A stretch of DNA of 9,156 nucleotides from JBBTUF01 sp038063855 (lineage in GTDB: Bacteria; Patescibacteriota; Minisyncoccia; Ryanbacterales; GWA2-47-10b). The stretch is from contig JBBTUF010000034.1 of the NCBI GenBank assembly GCA_038063855.1, forward strand, positions 1-9,156, written 5' to 3'. The notes under the pieces were generated by a model. It had not been told where the DNA came from. It saw only the letters and a list, made by a program, of their open reading frames with translations, and ran no database searches. Shown here in pieces: positions 1 to 6,260 of this stretch (positions within the stretch are counted from its first letter, which is position 1; every line of letters begins with the position of its first letter). A program made the translations under genes and the position numbers.

Positions 1-78
1 AAGACCCCCCCCCCCCGCAACAATAAGAGCAGTAATTGCGTATATAAACCAACGATTTTGAGCAACGGAGCGAAGCAT
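1..78 (-). CDS. N-terminal fragment of a membrane-anchored protein, paralogue of the gene at 1044-1757 (runs off the left edge)
   Basis: Reading leftward from an ATG at 78, the 26 visible codons begin MLRSVAQNRWFIYAIT, then a short hydrophobic run, then glycines encoded by a run of twelve G. The protein matches the start of the gene at 1044-1757 (MLRPVAQNRWFIYAIT) almost residue for residue. The DNA at 17-78 agrees with 1696-1757 at 56 of 62 positions by hand alignment, and most changes are silent. The ATG lies 4 bases after the stop of the AbiEii-type toxin, so the two are probably co-transcribed. The visible part is a signal-anchor segment. The rest of the gene is outside the window, so it is not known whether it is intact. 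The homopolymer at the edge could also be an assembly flaw. Confidence 0.6.
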   Translation of the reverse strand, partial: MLRSVAQNRWFIYAITALIVAGGGGL

Positions 79-82
79 GTAT

Positions 83-700
83 TTATTGTATACTAAATCT
101 TGTTAATTCTCTTTTGACAACGGCGTCAGGAACATCAAAACCCGGCATAAAAATAACTTTCTCATTATAATTAATATCTTTAAAATAAGAAAGCGCTTCG
201 CGAAAGATTCTTCCGTTAAACTCTCCTTTGAACATTTCATCTGCTCTCCCGGATATTTCGTCGATTGAGTGGTAATTTTTTATAATAAAGTACAGATCAA
301 CATAATCCTTCCACTTTGAACGAAACCCTAGAGCAAACGCCTTCATCGCCCCCAAGGTCAGCAGATCGGGAAGCCGTATGACTCTATTCAAGCGTACCGG
401 AGCTTTGATTTTATATGGAAAGTTAAAAAAAGTAATTTTTACATTGTGTACTATCATAGTATATTCTCTATCGTTACTTACATAGGTTCTATCAATTTTT
501 GAATTGCGCAAAATTTTTCTTTTGATTTTTTGGCTATCTAGTTCTTCGTATGAAAAAAGATCAAAATCCACCGACTGGCGGTGGCCGACATGCAGGGCGA
601 TGGCCGTTCCGCCAACCAAAACAAAATCATGCGCAAACTCTTCGATAAGCAAGAGTAGTTCCATTTGCTCTTTGACTAATATTTCTTTATGCAGAGGCAT
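83..700 (-). CDS. AbiEii/AbiGii-type nucleotidyltransferase toxin
   Basis: This 205-residue protein belongs to the DNA-polymerase-beta-like nucleotidyltransferase fold used by type IV TA toxins of the AbiEii group. Those toxins transfer nucleotides to RNA targets such as tRNA and cause growth arrest or abortive infection. The core motif is visible at residues 29-47: VGGTAIALHVGHR followed by SVDFD, with Gly30-Gly31 and the paired acidic residues Asp45 and Asp47. The second family motif is at about 119-135: MKAFALGFRSKWKDYVDL, with Lys120, Arg127, Lys131 and Asp132. The frame stays open to 844, but that start would overlap the upstream gene by about 160 bases. The ATG at 700 gives the usual length and a 14-base overlap with the partner gene, which suggests translational coupling. 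The substrate and a phage-defence role are inferred from the family only. Confidence 0.82.
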   Translation of the reverse strand: MPLHKEILVKEQMELLLLIEEFAHDFVLVGGTAIALHVGHRQSVDFDLFSYEELDSQKIKRKILRNSKIDRTYVSNDREYTMIVHNVKITFFNFPYKIKAPVRLNRVIRLPDLLTLGAMKAFALGFRSKWKDYVDLYFIIKNYHSIDEISGRADEMFKGEFNGRIFREALSYFKDINYNEKVIFMPGFDVPDAVVKRELTRFSIQ

Positions 701-947
701 GCTCTTTAAAATAGAGTGAGAAATAGTGTTTTGATTTTTGATGATAGTTGGATCTTTTTTGTCTCGCTTGTTTATGGAATATTTCTGCGATCTTTTTTCT
801 TCCCAAAATTTTGATGAGTGTTTGTACATCGTCCCAATCACCATAATTTAAAGTTGCCTCCACAATTGACTCTGGAGAAAGCTTATCGTAATTCTTTGTA
901 TACCAAATTAAGTGTGGCCTCTTTTTGATAAACTCACTTAGTTTCAT
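687..947 (-). CDS. Small partner (probable antitoxin) of the AbiEii-type toxin, DUF6922-like
   Basis: This 86-residue soluble protein has a central segment, LSPESIVEATLNYGDWDDVQ followed by TLIKILGRKKI. It resembles the short proteins (DUF6922-like) often found just upstream of AbiEii-type nucleotidyltransferases, with their pattern of aromatic or Leu residues, 'I+..LxYGD', 'W' and 'L...YGR..I'. The match is from memory and not a search. The tail after residue 60 is basic and low in complexity (KQARQKRSNYHQKSKHY). The gene overlaps the toxin by 14 bases. It lacks the winged-helix plus AbiEi layout of classical AbiEi antitoxins, so it is not AbiEi. An antitoxin role is inferred from position. 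An extended -10 (TGCTATACT) lies 6 bases before the ATG. Confidence 0.68.
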   Translation of the reverse strand: MKLSEFIKKRPHLIWYTKNYDKLSPESIVEATLNYGDWDDVQTLIKILGRKKIAEIFHKQARQKRSNYHQKSKHYFSLYFKEHASA

Positions 948-950
948 ACG

Positions 951-962
951 CCTAGTATAGCA
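951..962 (-). promoter_or_regulatory. Extended -10 promoter element of the AbiEii-type module
   Basis: On the minus strand TGC TATACT occupies 962 to 954, and the hexamer ends exactly 6 bases before the ATG at 947. Transcription would normally start about 7 bases past the hexamer, on the A of the ATG, giving a leaderless message. No good -35 is seen at 16-18 bases, which fits an extended -10 promoter. Confidence 0.5.
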
Positions 963-1043
963 GAAATTTGCTTATTTTTCTACTGTGTTTTTGGCTCAAA
1001 AAATTTGAAAGCAAAGGTTGTCGAAAATCTATTTCATACAAAA

Positions 1044-1757
1044 TTATTGTGACGGTTTTACAATTGAAAATGTTGTACTGTGAACCGATTTGGGATCATT
1101 AAATACTATTTCGTAAGGAAACCCAGAAATTTCAATAAAACCCTTATCAGTTATATAAACCGTCTCGCTCTCTCCAGCATGACGACCAGTAGAAAACACG
1201 TAGCTGGAAATACCCTGTTTATTGATATTATTTTTGGGAAGGGCAGGATTATTATTGGATGATATTATAAATTGTTGATTATCTTTTGAATAAGTCACAG
1301 CGTCAGCAGAATCTTCGTTGATATCATAATTAAATATGAGGAAATCTTTTGGGTCATCTATGAGATGAACTACAATATATTGCCAATAGTAATCTAAGCT
1401 ATCTGCATAACCTATATCATATTCATCGCCATAAATAATTCCCTTTTGGCTATCATATACTATTAAAGGATCTCCATTGGAATAATCTGGTTTAAGTTTA
1501 TACGATAAAGTAAATCCATATTTTTCGTTTCGAAAGGTGAGCCACTTCGATGTATCGAAGTCATTACTTCCGGTGAGCGAAGTCGTACTGTTTTGTGTTG
1601 GAGGTTTTTTGCTTACATATATAAGAAAGTCTGTGGCGCTTGCGGTGTCGGCATCAATAGCGTCTCGCTCCACTTGCCACCAAAGAAATCCCCCCGCAAT
1701 AATAAGAACAGTGATTGCATATATAAACCAACGATTTTGAGCAACGGGTCGAAGCAT
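1044..1757 (-). CDS. Membrane-anchored extracytoplasmic protein of unknown function
   Basis: I do not recognise a named family. From the ATG at 1757 the product is 237 residues: a short N-terminus, one hydrophobic anchor (about residues 10-28, FIYAITVLIIAGGFLWW), a Ser/Thr-rich linker (about 33-68), then a beta-rich domain starting WLTFRNEKYGFTLSY at residue 72. That 'W.tf.N.kYGF.l.Y' opening is common in surface or lipoprotein-like orphan proteins of Patescibacteria, which supports an extracytoplasmic location but not a function. The open frame runs upstream to 1910, but that extension overlaps the divergent antitoxin gene. The paralogue at the left edge starts at the equivalent ATG, so 1757 is preferred. 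An in-frame ATG at 1775 is the main alternative. A TATACT element lies 6 bases upstream. Confidence 0.65.
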   Translation of the reverse strand: MLRPVAQNRWFIYAITVLIIAGGFLWWQVERDAIDADTASATDFLIYVSKKPPTQNSTTSLTGSNDFDTSKWLTFRNEKYGFTLSYKLKPDYSNGDPLIVYDSQKGIIYGDEYDIGYADSLDYYWQYIVVHLIDDPKDFLIFNYDINEDSADAVTYSKDNQQFIISSNNNPALPKNNINKQGISSYVFSTGRHAGESETVYITDKGFIEISGFPYEIVFNDPKSVHSTTFSIVKPSQ

Positions 1758-1763
1758 ATGTTT

Positions 1764-1791
1764 AGTATATCGCATTTTGACAAAGTACCAA
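1764..1791 (-). promoter_or_regulatory. Promoter of the membrane-protein gene, overlapping the divergent TA promoter
   Basis: On the minus strand TTGGTA (1791-1786), a 16-base spacer and TATACT (1769-1764) precede the ATG at 1757 by 6 bases. The spacer contains the -35 of the divergent RelB/RelE promoter, so the two promoters probably cannot be fully occupied at once. No ribosome binding site is present. Confidence 0.5.
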
Positions 1792-1806
1792 CAATCGCCA
1801 TATAAT
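1777..1806 (+). promoter_or_regulatory. Consensus sigma-70-type promoter of the RelB/RelE-like operon
   Basis: TTGACA (1777-1782) and TATAAT (1801-1806) are both perfect consensus hexamers, separated by 18 bases. The start codon at 1816 is only 9 bases after the -10, so the transcript would begin at about 1812-1814 with a leader of a few bases and no Shine-Dalgarno sequence. This argues for the ATG at 1816 over any upstream start, since the in-frame TTG at 1777 lies inside the -35. Confidence 0.78.
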
Positions 1807-1815
1807 GGCTCGCAT

Positions 1816-2043
1816 ATGGTTTCTATTAAAACAAAACAGCGCACGCCCAATCTAAATATTCGCGTTCTTGAAGAAGCGCGCGATGCTGTTGCGCGTCTGC
1901 GCGCACTCAAGCCTCTCCTTTCTCTTCAAGACGAGGAAACTCTTTCGCTTCTCATTGATAAGCAGCTTCTTACATCTTTAGAAAAGAGCCTCCGTGAAGC
2001 ACAACAAGGAAAAGTGGAACCGCTTGGCAACATTCTAAAATAA
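1816..2043 (+). CDS. RelB/ParD-type antitoxin of a type II TA pair
   Basis: This 75-residue, mostly helical charged protein ends with LEKSLREAQQGKVEPLGNIL. That is the typical toxin-wrapping tail of RelB-like antitoxins ('slkeak.GkvipLeei'). The first 20 residues (KTKQRTPNLNIRV) could form a small DNA-binding strand of ribbon-helix-helix type, but this is inference. It is followed after 3 bases by the RelE-like toxin, the usual antitoxin-first order. A product starting further upstream would begin inside the promoter, so the ATG at 1816 is chosen. By analogy with the family it neutralises the toxin and, as a complex, represses its own promoter. Confidence 0.75.
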   Translation: MVSIKTKQRTPNLNIRVLEEARDAVARLRALKPLLSLQDEETLSLLIDKQLLTSLEKSLREAQQGKVEPLGNILK

Positions 2044-2046
2044 CAA

Positions 2047-2331
2047 ATGTACCGGCGAGTTATTACTCATTCTGCAAAACGCGCACTCAAAAAACTTCCA
2101 CCATATATTCGTGAAGCGCTCGTTGTAGCAACTGAAATTCTGGAAATAAATCCTTATGCGGGTGAAAAACTTTCAGGCTCGCTTCATTTTCTTTACTCGT
2201 TTCATTTTAAAATACGCTCAACAGAATACCGAGTTGCATACACATTGGATCATGAACAAAAATTGATTATTGTCCATCTCGCCCACACGCGCGAAAATTT
2301 CTACGAAAAAATAAGGCGCCTTTTCCGCTGA
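2047..2331 (+). CDS. RelE/ParE-superfamily toxin
   Basis: This 94-residue basic protein has the RelE/ParE layout: an N-terminal strand (YRRVITHSAKRALKKLP), two helices (about residues 20-36), a GEKLSGSLHFLYSFHFK segment where family members carry 'LkG....yrlR.GdyRv.Y', then EYRVAYTLDHEQKLIIVHLA and a C-terminal HTRENFYEKIRRLF. RelE members cleave ribosome-bound mRNA and ParE members poison gyrase; the sequence alone does not separate the two. The C-terminal 'H..R...Y' is typical of RelE/YoeB-like toxins. The start lies 3 bases after the antitoxin stop, with no separate ribosome binding site. The gene ends 10 bases from the convergent ftsA stop. Confidence 0.82.
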   Translation: MYRRVITHSAKRALKKLPPYIREALVVATEILEINPYAGEKLSGSLHFLYSFHFKIRSTEYRVAYTLDHEQKLIIVHLAHTRENFYEKIRRLFR

Positions 2332-2341
2332 GTTCTCGCTG

Positions 2342-3568
2342 CTAAGGAATAAACGCGCGAAGTATTTTTGATATACGACGCGTGAAGGGTGAGGCAAAAA
2401 TACCATTCATGCGGCCTTCAGGAATATGCTGTTCGGCAGCGTGCCGCATAAGACCCATAGCTTTCATCCATTCGGGTCCGAGTATTAATTCTTTTTTGCC
2501 GATGACGCCCGGCGTGCCTTGTGCAATCTCAACCGGCAGACGAAGTGACTCACGAGCCGCCTCCACTATTCCAAAAAGTTTCGACCCTCCACCTGACAAC
2601 ACGATACCGCCCGGCAAAAGTTCTGACCGCTCAATGCGACGCAAATGTTTTTCTACGAGTTCAAAAATATCACCAAGGCGCGCGCCAACAATTTCTCGAA
2701 GCTTTTTTGGTGAAAATGTTTCTTCAAAATTTTTCGGCAAGTCTGCAAGCCGAATTTCTTTCTTACCTTGCTCAAGAAACACACTCAAATTTCGTTTTAC
2801 ACGCTCTGCGGAAATTTGATCAATCTGAAAACCAAGACCAATATCGTAGGTAATGTGCCCCGACCCATACGGAATTACTTCGAGTGCCACAAGCATGCTC
2901 TCTTCAAACACTGCGAGTGTTGTTATTTGTGCCCCAATATCTAAAAGTAGCGTGCCAATTTCTTTTTGCTTTTTACTCAATGCATGAAATGATGCGCCGT
3001 AAGGTGCCGCTACAAGGTCATCCACCTCGATGCCCGCGATACTCATCGCTTTGAAAATATTTTTTATATGTGGAGTAAAGGCGGCGACAAACAAGGTTTC
3101 TACTTCTAACTTCGCGCCGATTAATCCGACGGGTTCACGAATGCGAGTATCGCGATCAACTGCAAAAAAAAGTGGAAACGAATGAACTACTTCACGATTG
3201 CCAAGCCGTGGAAGGGACGCCTCGCTCGCCTCAATCGCACGCGTTACATCTTCGCGTGTTACTTCGCCATCGGCACGCGATACCGATACCGTACCTCGCG
3301 CAACATACGTGGTCATACGCGGCTCCGACAAAGAAATAGTTGCGTGATCTACCACAACACCATAATTTTTTTTGAGATCACCAATTGCTTTTTGAATTGA
3401 GCGAGCTGTTGCATTAGGATCTACAATTGCACCTTTGCGAACACCGTCGGCTGGCGACTCGCCTACTCCTACAAGCGCGAGTAAATTATTTTCTTTTTTT
3501 TCCGAAACAGCAACACGGATCATGCCAGATCCGATATCAAGTCCTACAAAATTTTGCGCCCGCGCCAT
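2342..3568 (-). CDS. ftsA: Cell division protein FtsA (actin-like FtsZ membrane anchor)
   Basis: This 408-residue actin-fold ATPase tethers FtsZ to the membrane and recruits the divisome. Phosphate-binding motif 1 is GLDIGSG (residues 9-15). The FtsA-specific 1C subdomain follows, with VVHSFPLFFAVDRDTRIREP and VGLIGAKLEVET (about 127-158). Motif 2 is LLLDIGAQITTLAVF (207-221) and the adenosine motif is LPGGIVLSGGGSK (318-330). A C-terminal amphipathic helix, FTRRISKILRAFIP (395-408), fits the membrane-targeting helix. PilM is the main alternative, but the 1C region and the tail fit FtsA better. It is the last gene of the lepB-hisS-rpsU-yqeY-ftsA run, 13 bases after yqeY. ftsZ, the common neighbour elsewhere, does not follow. 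Its place is taken by the convergent TA pair. Confidence 0.88.
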   Translation of the reverse strand: MARAQNFVGLDIGSGMIRVAVSEKKENNLLALVGVGESPADGVRKGAIVDPNATARSIQKAIGDLKKNYGVVVDHATISLSEPRMTTYVARGTVSVSRADGEVTREDVTRAIEASEASLPRLGNREVVHSFPLFFAVDRDTRIREPVGLIGAKLEVETLFVAAFTPHIKNIFKAMSIAGIEVDDLVAAPYGASFHALSKKQKEIGTLLLDIGAQITTLAVFEESMLVALEVIPYGSGHITYDIGLGFQIDQISAERVKRNLSVFLEQGKKEIRLADLPKNFEETFSPKKLREIVGARLGDIFELVEKHLRRIERSELLPGGIVLSGGGSKLFGIVEAARESLRLPVEIAQGTPGVIGKKELILGPEWMKAMGLMRHAAEQHIPEGRMNGIFASPFTRRISKILRAFIP

Positions 3569-3581
3569 TTAATATTTTTGA

Positions 3582-4037
3582 TTAATCATTAAGTGCCTCT
3601 TTTGCAAATTTTGTAACGCGATCCCCTGAAGCACGATTTTTAAGTAACGGCATTATAACTTTCATGAGCTCACCAAATTTTTTTGGGTCAGCCCCCTCAA
3701 TTTCACGAACGCCATCAGCTACAATTCTTTTTATTTCTTCGTCTGATAATTCTGTTGGCAAGTATTCATTTAATATCGCAAACTCCTCGGCCTCTGCGGC
3801 AGCAAGTTCACTCCTACCGGCTTTTTCAAATTCGACAATTGAATCTTTTCGTTTTTTTGCCTCACGGCCTATCACAAGCAAAACCTCTTCGTCACCAAGA
3901 CCAACGTCCTTCTTGCGTTCTTCTATCTCTTTGTTTTTAATAGCTGCGCGTAGCATGCGTAGCGTTGAAAGCCGCTGTTTATCATGGGAGTGCATGGCGC
4001 TCTTTAAGTCTGCCTGAAGTTGCTCCGCAAGACTCAT
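3582..4037 (-). CDS. yqeY: GatB/YqeY-domain protein
   Basis: This 151-residue helical protein has the YqeY pattern from end to end: LAEQLQADLKSAMHSHDKQR near the start, LSTLRMLRAAIKNKEIE (about 23-39), REAKKRKDSIVEFEKAGR (58-75), then EEFAILNEYLPTELSDEEI and a C-terminal 'D.GK.M..vmp..kgraD'-like segment, here DPKKFGELMKVIMPLLKNRA. The family resembles the tail domain of GatB, which binds tRNA in the amidotransferase GatCAB. The function of stand-alone YqeY is not settled. Its ATG overlaps the stop of the bS21 gene (ATGA). The rpsU-yqeY pairing is widespread in bacteria and supports both calls. Confidence 0.92.
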   Translation of the reverse strand: MSLAEQLQADLKSAMHSHDKQRLSTLRMLRAAIKNKEIEERKKDVGLGDEEVLLVIGREAKKRKDSIVEFEKAGRSELAAAEAEEFAILNEYLPTELSDEEIKRIVADGVREIEGADPKKFGELMKVIMPLLKNRASGDRVTKFAKEALND

Positions 4038-4258
4038 CTGCCTTGAACCTCTTTGCCTAATTTTCTTAATTTATCGTATTCCTTTCGCTTCACTTCTCTT
4101 CGGAGTGCATCTTTGTGCTTTTTTGCTTTTGATTTGGGGCGAGTGGCGTGTTTGCGTTTGCGTGCGTCGAGCAGTACACGGCTTTGCTGAACCTTGCGCG
4201 TAAACCTGCGCAATAGCGATCCAGTTGATTCTTTGTCTCTTTTTCGTACTTCAACCAT
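4034..4258 (-). CDS. rpsU: Small-subunit ribosomal protein bS21
   Basis: This 74-residue, strongly basic protein starts MVEVRKRDKESTGSLLRRFT and continues with RKVQQSRVLLDARKRK, the bS21 pattern (short strand, 'E....lLRRF.R.v...gvl...r....y..Ps..r'). bS21 binds the 30S platform near the 3' end of 16S rRNA, where it affects pairing of mRNA leaders with the anti-Shine-Dalgarno sequence. The length is at the upper end for the family, with a Lys/Arg-rich tail. It starts 34 bases after hisS, the largest gap in this operon, so a weak internal promoter is possible, although only poor hexamers (TATTAT or TATTCT) are seen. No Shine-Dalgarno sequence precedes the ATG. Confidence 0.9.
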   Translation of the reverse strand: MVEVRKRDKESTGSLLRRFTRKVQQSRVLLDARKRKHATRPKSKAKKHKDALRREVKRKEYDKLRKLGKEVQGR

Positions 4259-4292
4259 AATTTTTAGAATAATAAGTGTTAAGTAATAAAGC

Positions 4293-5594
4293 CTAAGAAA
4301 ACTCTTTCAAGCGTGCCTTTATTGTACCAATAAATTTATCAAATGGAATGGTCTCTTGCACTCCTGTCTCCATATTGCGCACTGCGACCGTTCCGTCAAT
4401 AGCCTCCTTCTGACCCAAGATAATCGCGATAGGTATCTGTAACTTCACGACAATATTGAGTTGACTCCGCAATGAATCGCGAGAAAGCGATTGTGCTACT
4501 GGTACACCAATTTTACGAAGCTCTTCGACGAGAATAAGGCTCTTCTTTTTTGCCGCAGGTCCAAGCTGAATGAGAAATAGCTTTGGCTTAACATCCGCGC
4601 GCGCCTTGATGCCCTTCTTTTTTAAAAGATCAATGACTCTCTCAACTCCGAGCGCTCCGCCAACACCCGGAATACGCCGAGCGCCGAGAAGTTCTGCAAG
4701 ATCGTCATACCTACCTCCACCGCCAAGTGCGAGCGCAATTTCGCCCGCAGGTGTATCTGACGGGAAAATTTCAAAAACAGTACGCCCATAATAATCGAAC
4801 CCACGAACCAGACGGCTATCGAGAAAATATGGAATCGTCATCTCATCGAGAAATTCAAGCACTTCCGAAAAATGTTTGCGACACGCCTCACACGCATAAT
4901 CTACCATTTGTGGCGATTGTGCACCGAGCGCTTGGCATGTTTCTTCTTTGCAATCAAGTAACCGCAAGGGATTTTCTTTGAAACGGCGTTTACAATCACG
5001 ACATAAGCGCTCATAATTTTTCCGATAGTACGCGAGAAGCTCTTTTCGAAATGCTCCACGGCATACTTTGTCGCCCAATGTATTTACATTTACAATGATA
5101 TCTTTGAGCCCGAGCGACTGGAGAGTTGAGACAAGCACACGAATGATAATGGCATCGTTAATTGCGTCTTCTTCGCCAATAATTTCAAGCCCTACCTGGC
5201 GAAACTCACGAAAGCGGCCTGCCTGCGGAGATTCGTGACGAAAGAAAGAACCCGCGTAATACAGTTTTACCGGCTGTGGCATACTCACCATGCCATGCTC
5301 GAGATATGCACGCATAATGGGTGCCGTCCCTTCGGGGCGAAGTGTAAGCTTATCGCCTCCGCGAGTACGAAGATTATACATTTGTTTTTCGACAACATCC
5401 GACGCCTCACCAAGTGGTCGCTCGAAGAGCTCCGTTTTTTCTAAATGCGGAGTCATAATGTGCCCGAAGCCATAAAACTCGGACACGCGCTTTGATTCCT
5501 TTATGACTCGGTCCACGTACAGGGCATCGTCAGACAATATGTCGTGCATGCCTTTGACTGACGCAACAAGTTCTTTTTTTACTATTTTTGGCAT
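4293..5594 (-). CDS. hisS: Histidyl-tRNA synthetase
   Basis: This class II aminoacyl-tRNA synthetase of 433 residues charges tRNA-His. Visible signatures include GMHDIL near residue 15, TLRPEGTAP (84-92), motif 2 RHESPQAGRFREFRQ (119-133), the histidine-specific LVRGFDYYGRTVFEI (262-276), and motif 3 GGGGRYDDL plus GGALGVERV (291-320). The insertion at 198-238 carries three Cys pairs (198/201, 215/220, 235/238) in the usual C..C...NPLR.LDC...C pattern. The C-terminal anticodon-binding domain spans about 333-430, with SLSRDSLRSQL and IILGQKE. The length is normal. The start lies 3 bases after the lepB stop. There is no Shine-Dalgarno sequence, so translation is probably coupled to lepB. Confidence 0.96.
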   Translation of the reverse strand: MPKIVKKELVASVKGMHDILSDDALYVDRVIKESKRVSEFYGFGHIMTPHLEKTELFERPLGEASDVVEKQMYNLRTRGGDKLTLRPEGTAPIMRAYLEHGMVSMPQPVKLYYAGSFFRHESPQAGRFREFRQVGLEIIGEEDAINDAIIIRVLVSTLQSLGLKDIIVNVNTLGDKVCRGAFRKELLAYYRKNYERLCRDCKRRFKENPLRLLDCKEETCQALGAQSPQMVDYACEACRKHFSEVLEFLDEMTIPYFLDSRLVRGFDYYGRTVFEIFPSDTPAGEIALALGGGGRYDDLAELLGARRIPGVGGALGVERVIDLLKKKGIKARADVKPKLFLIQLGPAAKKKSLILVEELRKIGVPVAQSLSRDSLRSQLNIVVKLQIPIAIILGQKEAIDGTVAVRNMETGVQETIPFDKFIGTIKARLKEFS

Positions 5595-5597
5595 AAA

Positions 5598-6149
5598 TTA
5601 ATATAATACAAGTTTATTTGGTGGCCATAATCGCAATAATACTCTTCCTACTATATTTTGATACGGCAATACTCCCCATACACGCGAATCGGAGCTTGAT
5701 AAACGATTATCTCCTAACACAAAATATTCACCCTCTTTTAAGGTAACGGTGCGATCAGGAACCGTGAGTATCTTTGGATCGATATACGACTCGTTCAATA
5801 CTATCGTCTTTTTATCTTTCAGGGAGACTATTTCAACATGGCCACCCTCAAGATTCACCGTTTCGCCCGGCAGACCAATAATTCTTTTAATAAAGAATTG
5901 TTTTGGATCATTGGGATATCGAAACACAATAACTTCTCCGCGCTCTGGCGCGTTAAATCGATATTTTATCTCATCGACAACAAGGTACTCTCCGTCATAA
6001 AAATTTGGTTCCATTGATGCTCCTCGCACAATAAATGGTTGGGCTACAAAAAACCGTATTGGGATGACTACCAGAAGAGAAATAACGAGAATACGGAAAA
6101 TTTCCTTAACCTCGGTCAAAATTGTTTTCCTATTTTCTTCAGGCGGCAT
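5598..6149 (-). CDS. lepB: Signal peptidase I
   Basis: This 183-residue membrane-bound serine protease removes signal peptides from exported proteins. One N-terminal transmembrane segment (about residues 17-34) is followed by the catalytic box RGASMEPNF with Ser45, FRYPNDPKQFFIKRIIGLPGE with the general-base Lys88, and GDNRLSSSDSRVWG (146-159). The size and single anchor match Gram-positive and CPR-type enzymes. The open frame continues upstream to 6371, but that part overlaps pth and a GC-rich repeat and is not protein-like, so the ATG at 6149 is chosen. It is the first gene of the five-gene minus-strand operon and has a promoter-like pair at 6165-6193. Confidence 0.94.
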   Translation of the reverse strand: MPPEENRKTILTEVKEIFRILVISLLVVIPIRFFVAQPFIVRGASMEPNFYDGEYLVVDEIKYRFNAPERGEVIVFRYPNDPKQFFIKRIIGLPGETVNLEGGHVEIVSLKDKKTIVLNESYIDPKILTVPDRTVTLKEGEYFVLGDNRLSSSDSRVWGVLPYQNIVGRVLLRLWPPNKLVLY

Positions 6150-6164
6150 AACAAAAGTGCCCCC

Positions 6165-6193
6165 ACTGTACCCTAAAAAATTGATGATTGCAA
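6165..6193 (-). promoter_or_regulatory. Promoter of the lepB-hisS-rpsU-yqeY-ftsA operon
   Basis: On the minus strand TTGCAA (6193-6188), a 17-base spacer and TACAGT (6170-6165) lie upstream of lepB. The leader would be about 9 bases and contains no Shine-Dalgarno sequence. It is the only good hexamer pair between lepB and pth in this direction. Confidence 0.5.
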
Positions 6194-6197
6194 GCTT

Positions 6198-6237
6198 GCC
6201 CGCCCCGCCGAAGGACGGATAGGCTTGGGCGGGGCGC
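6198..6237. repeat. GC-rich inverted repeat between lepB and pth
   Basis: CGCCCCGCC (6201-6209) pairs perfectly with GGCGGGGCG (6228-6236) across an 18-base loop. The loop side also contains a smaller interrupted palindrome around CCGAAGGACGG. The composition is far more GC-rich than the surroundings. It looks like the GC-rich repeat hairpins scattered between genes in Parcubacteria, as recalled rather than searched. It overlaps the pth -35 region but has no T-run, so it is not an obvious terminator. Confidence 0.5.
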
Positions 6238-6253
6238 TCTCCTGTGATACACT
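6225..6253 (+). promoter_or_regulatory. Candidate promoter of pth
   Basis: TTGGGC (6225-6230), a 17-base spacer and TACACT (6248-6253) lie 7 bases before the ATG at 6261. The hexamers are only fair matches. The spacing and the short distance to the start codon match the other first genes in the window. No Shine-Dalgarno sequence is present. Confidence 0.38.
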
Positions 6254-6260
6254 CATTCTC

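Noticed and set aside
701..844. Longer start for the AbiEii-type toxin
   Set aside because: It would read through most of the upstream partner gene in another frame, and the added residues are low-complexity and basic. The ATG at 700 gives the usual length and a short overlap.
1758..1910. Longer N-terminus of the membrane protein at 1044-1757
   Set aside because: The added part is antisense to the RelB-like gene. The paralogue at the left edge supports the start at 1757.
2306..2322. Palindrome AAGGCGCCTT next to a run of A/T as a terminator for the ftsA operon
   Set aside because: It lies inside the relE-like coding region. The palindrome leaves at best a 3-bp stem with a 4-base loop, which is too weak to call although the T-run on the minus strand is suggestive.
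2382..2853. Plus-strand open frames opposite ftsA (and similar ones opposite hisS and yqeY)
   Set aside because: They are antisense shadows of clearly conserved genes with no protein-like composition.
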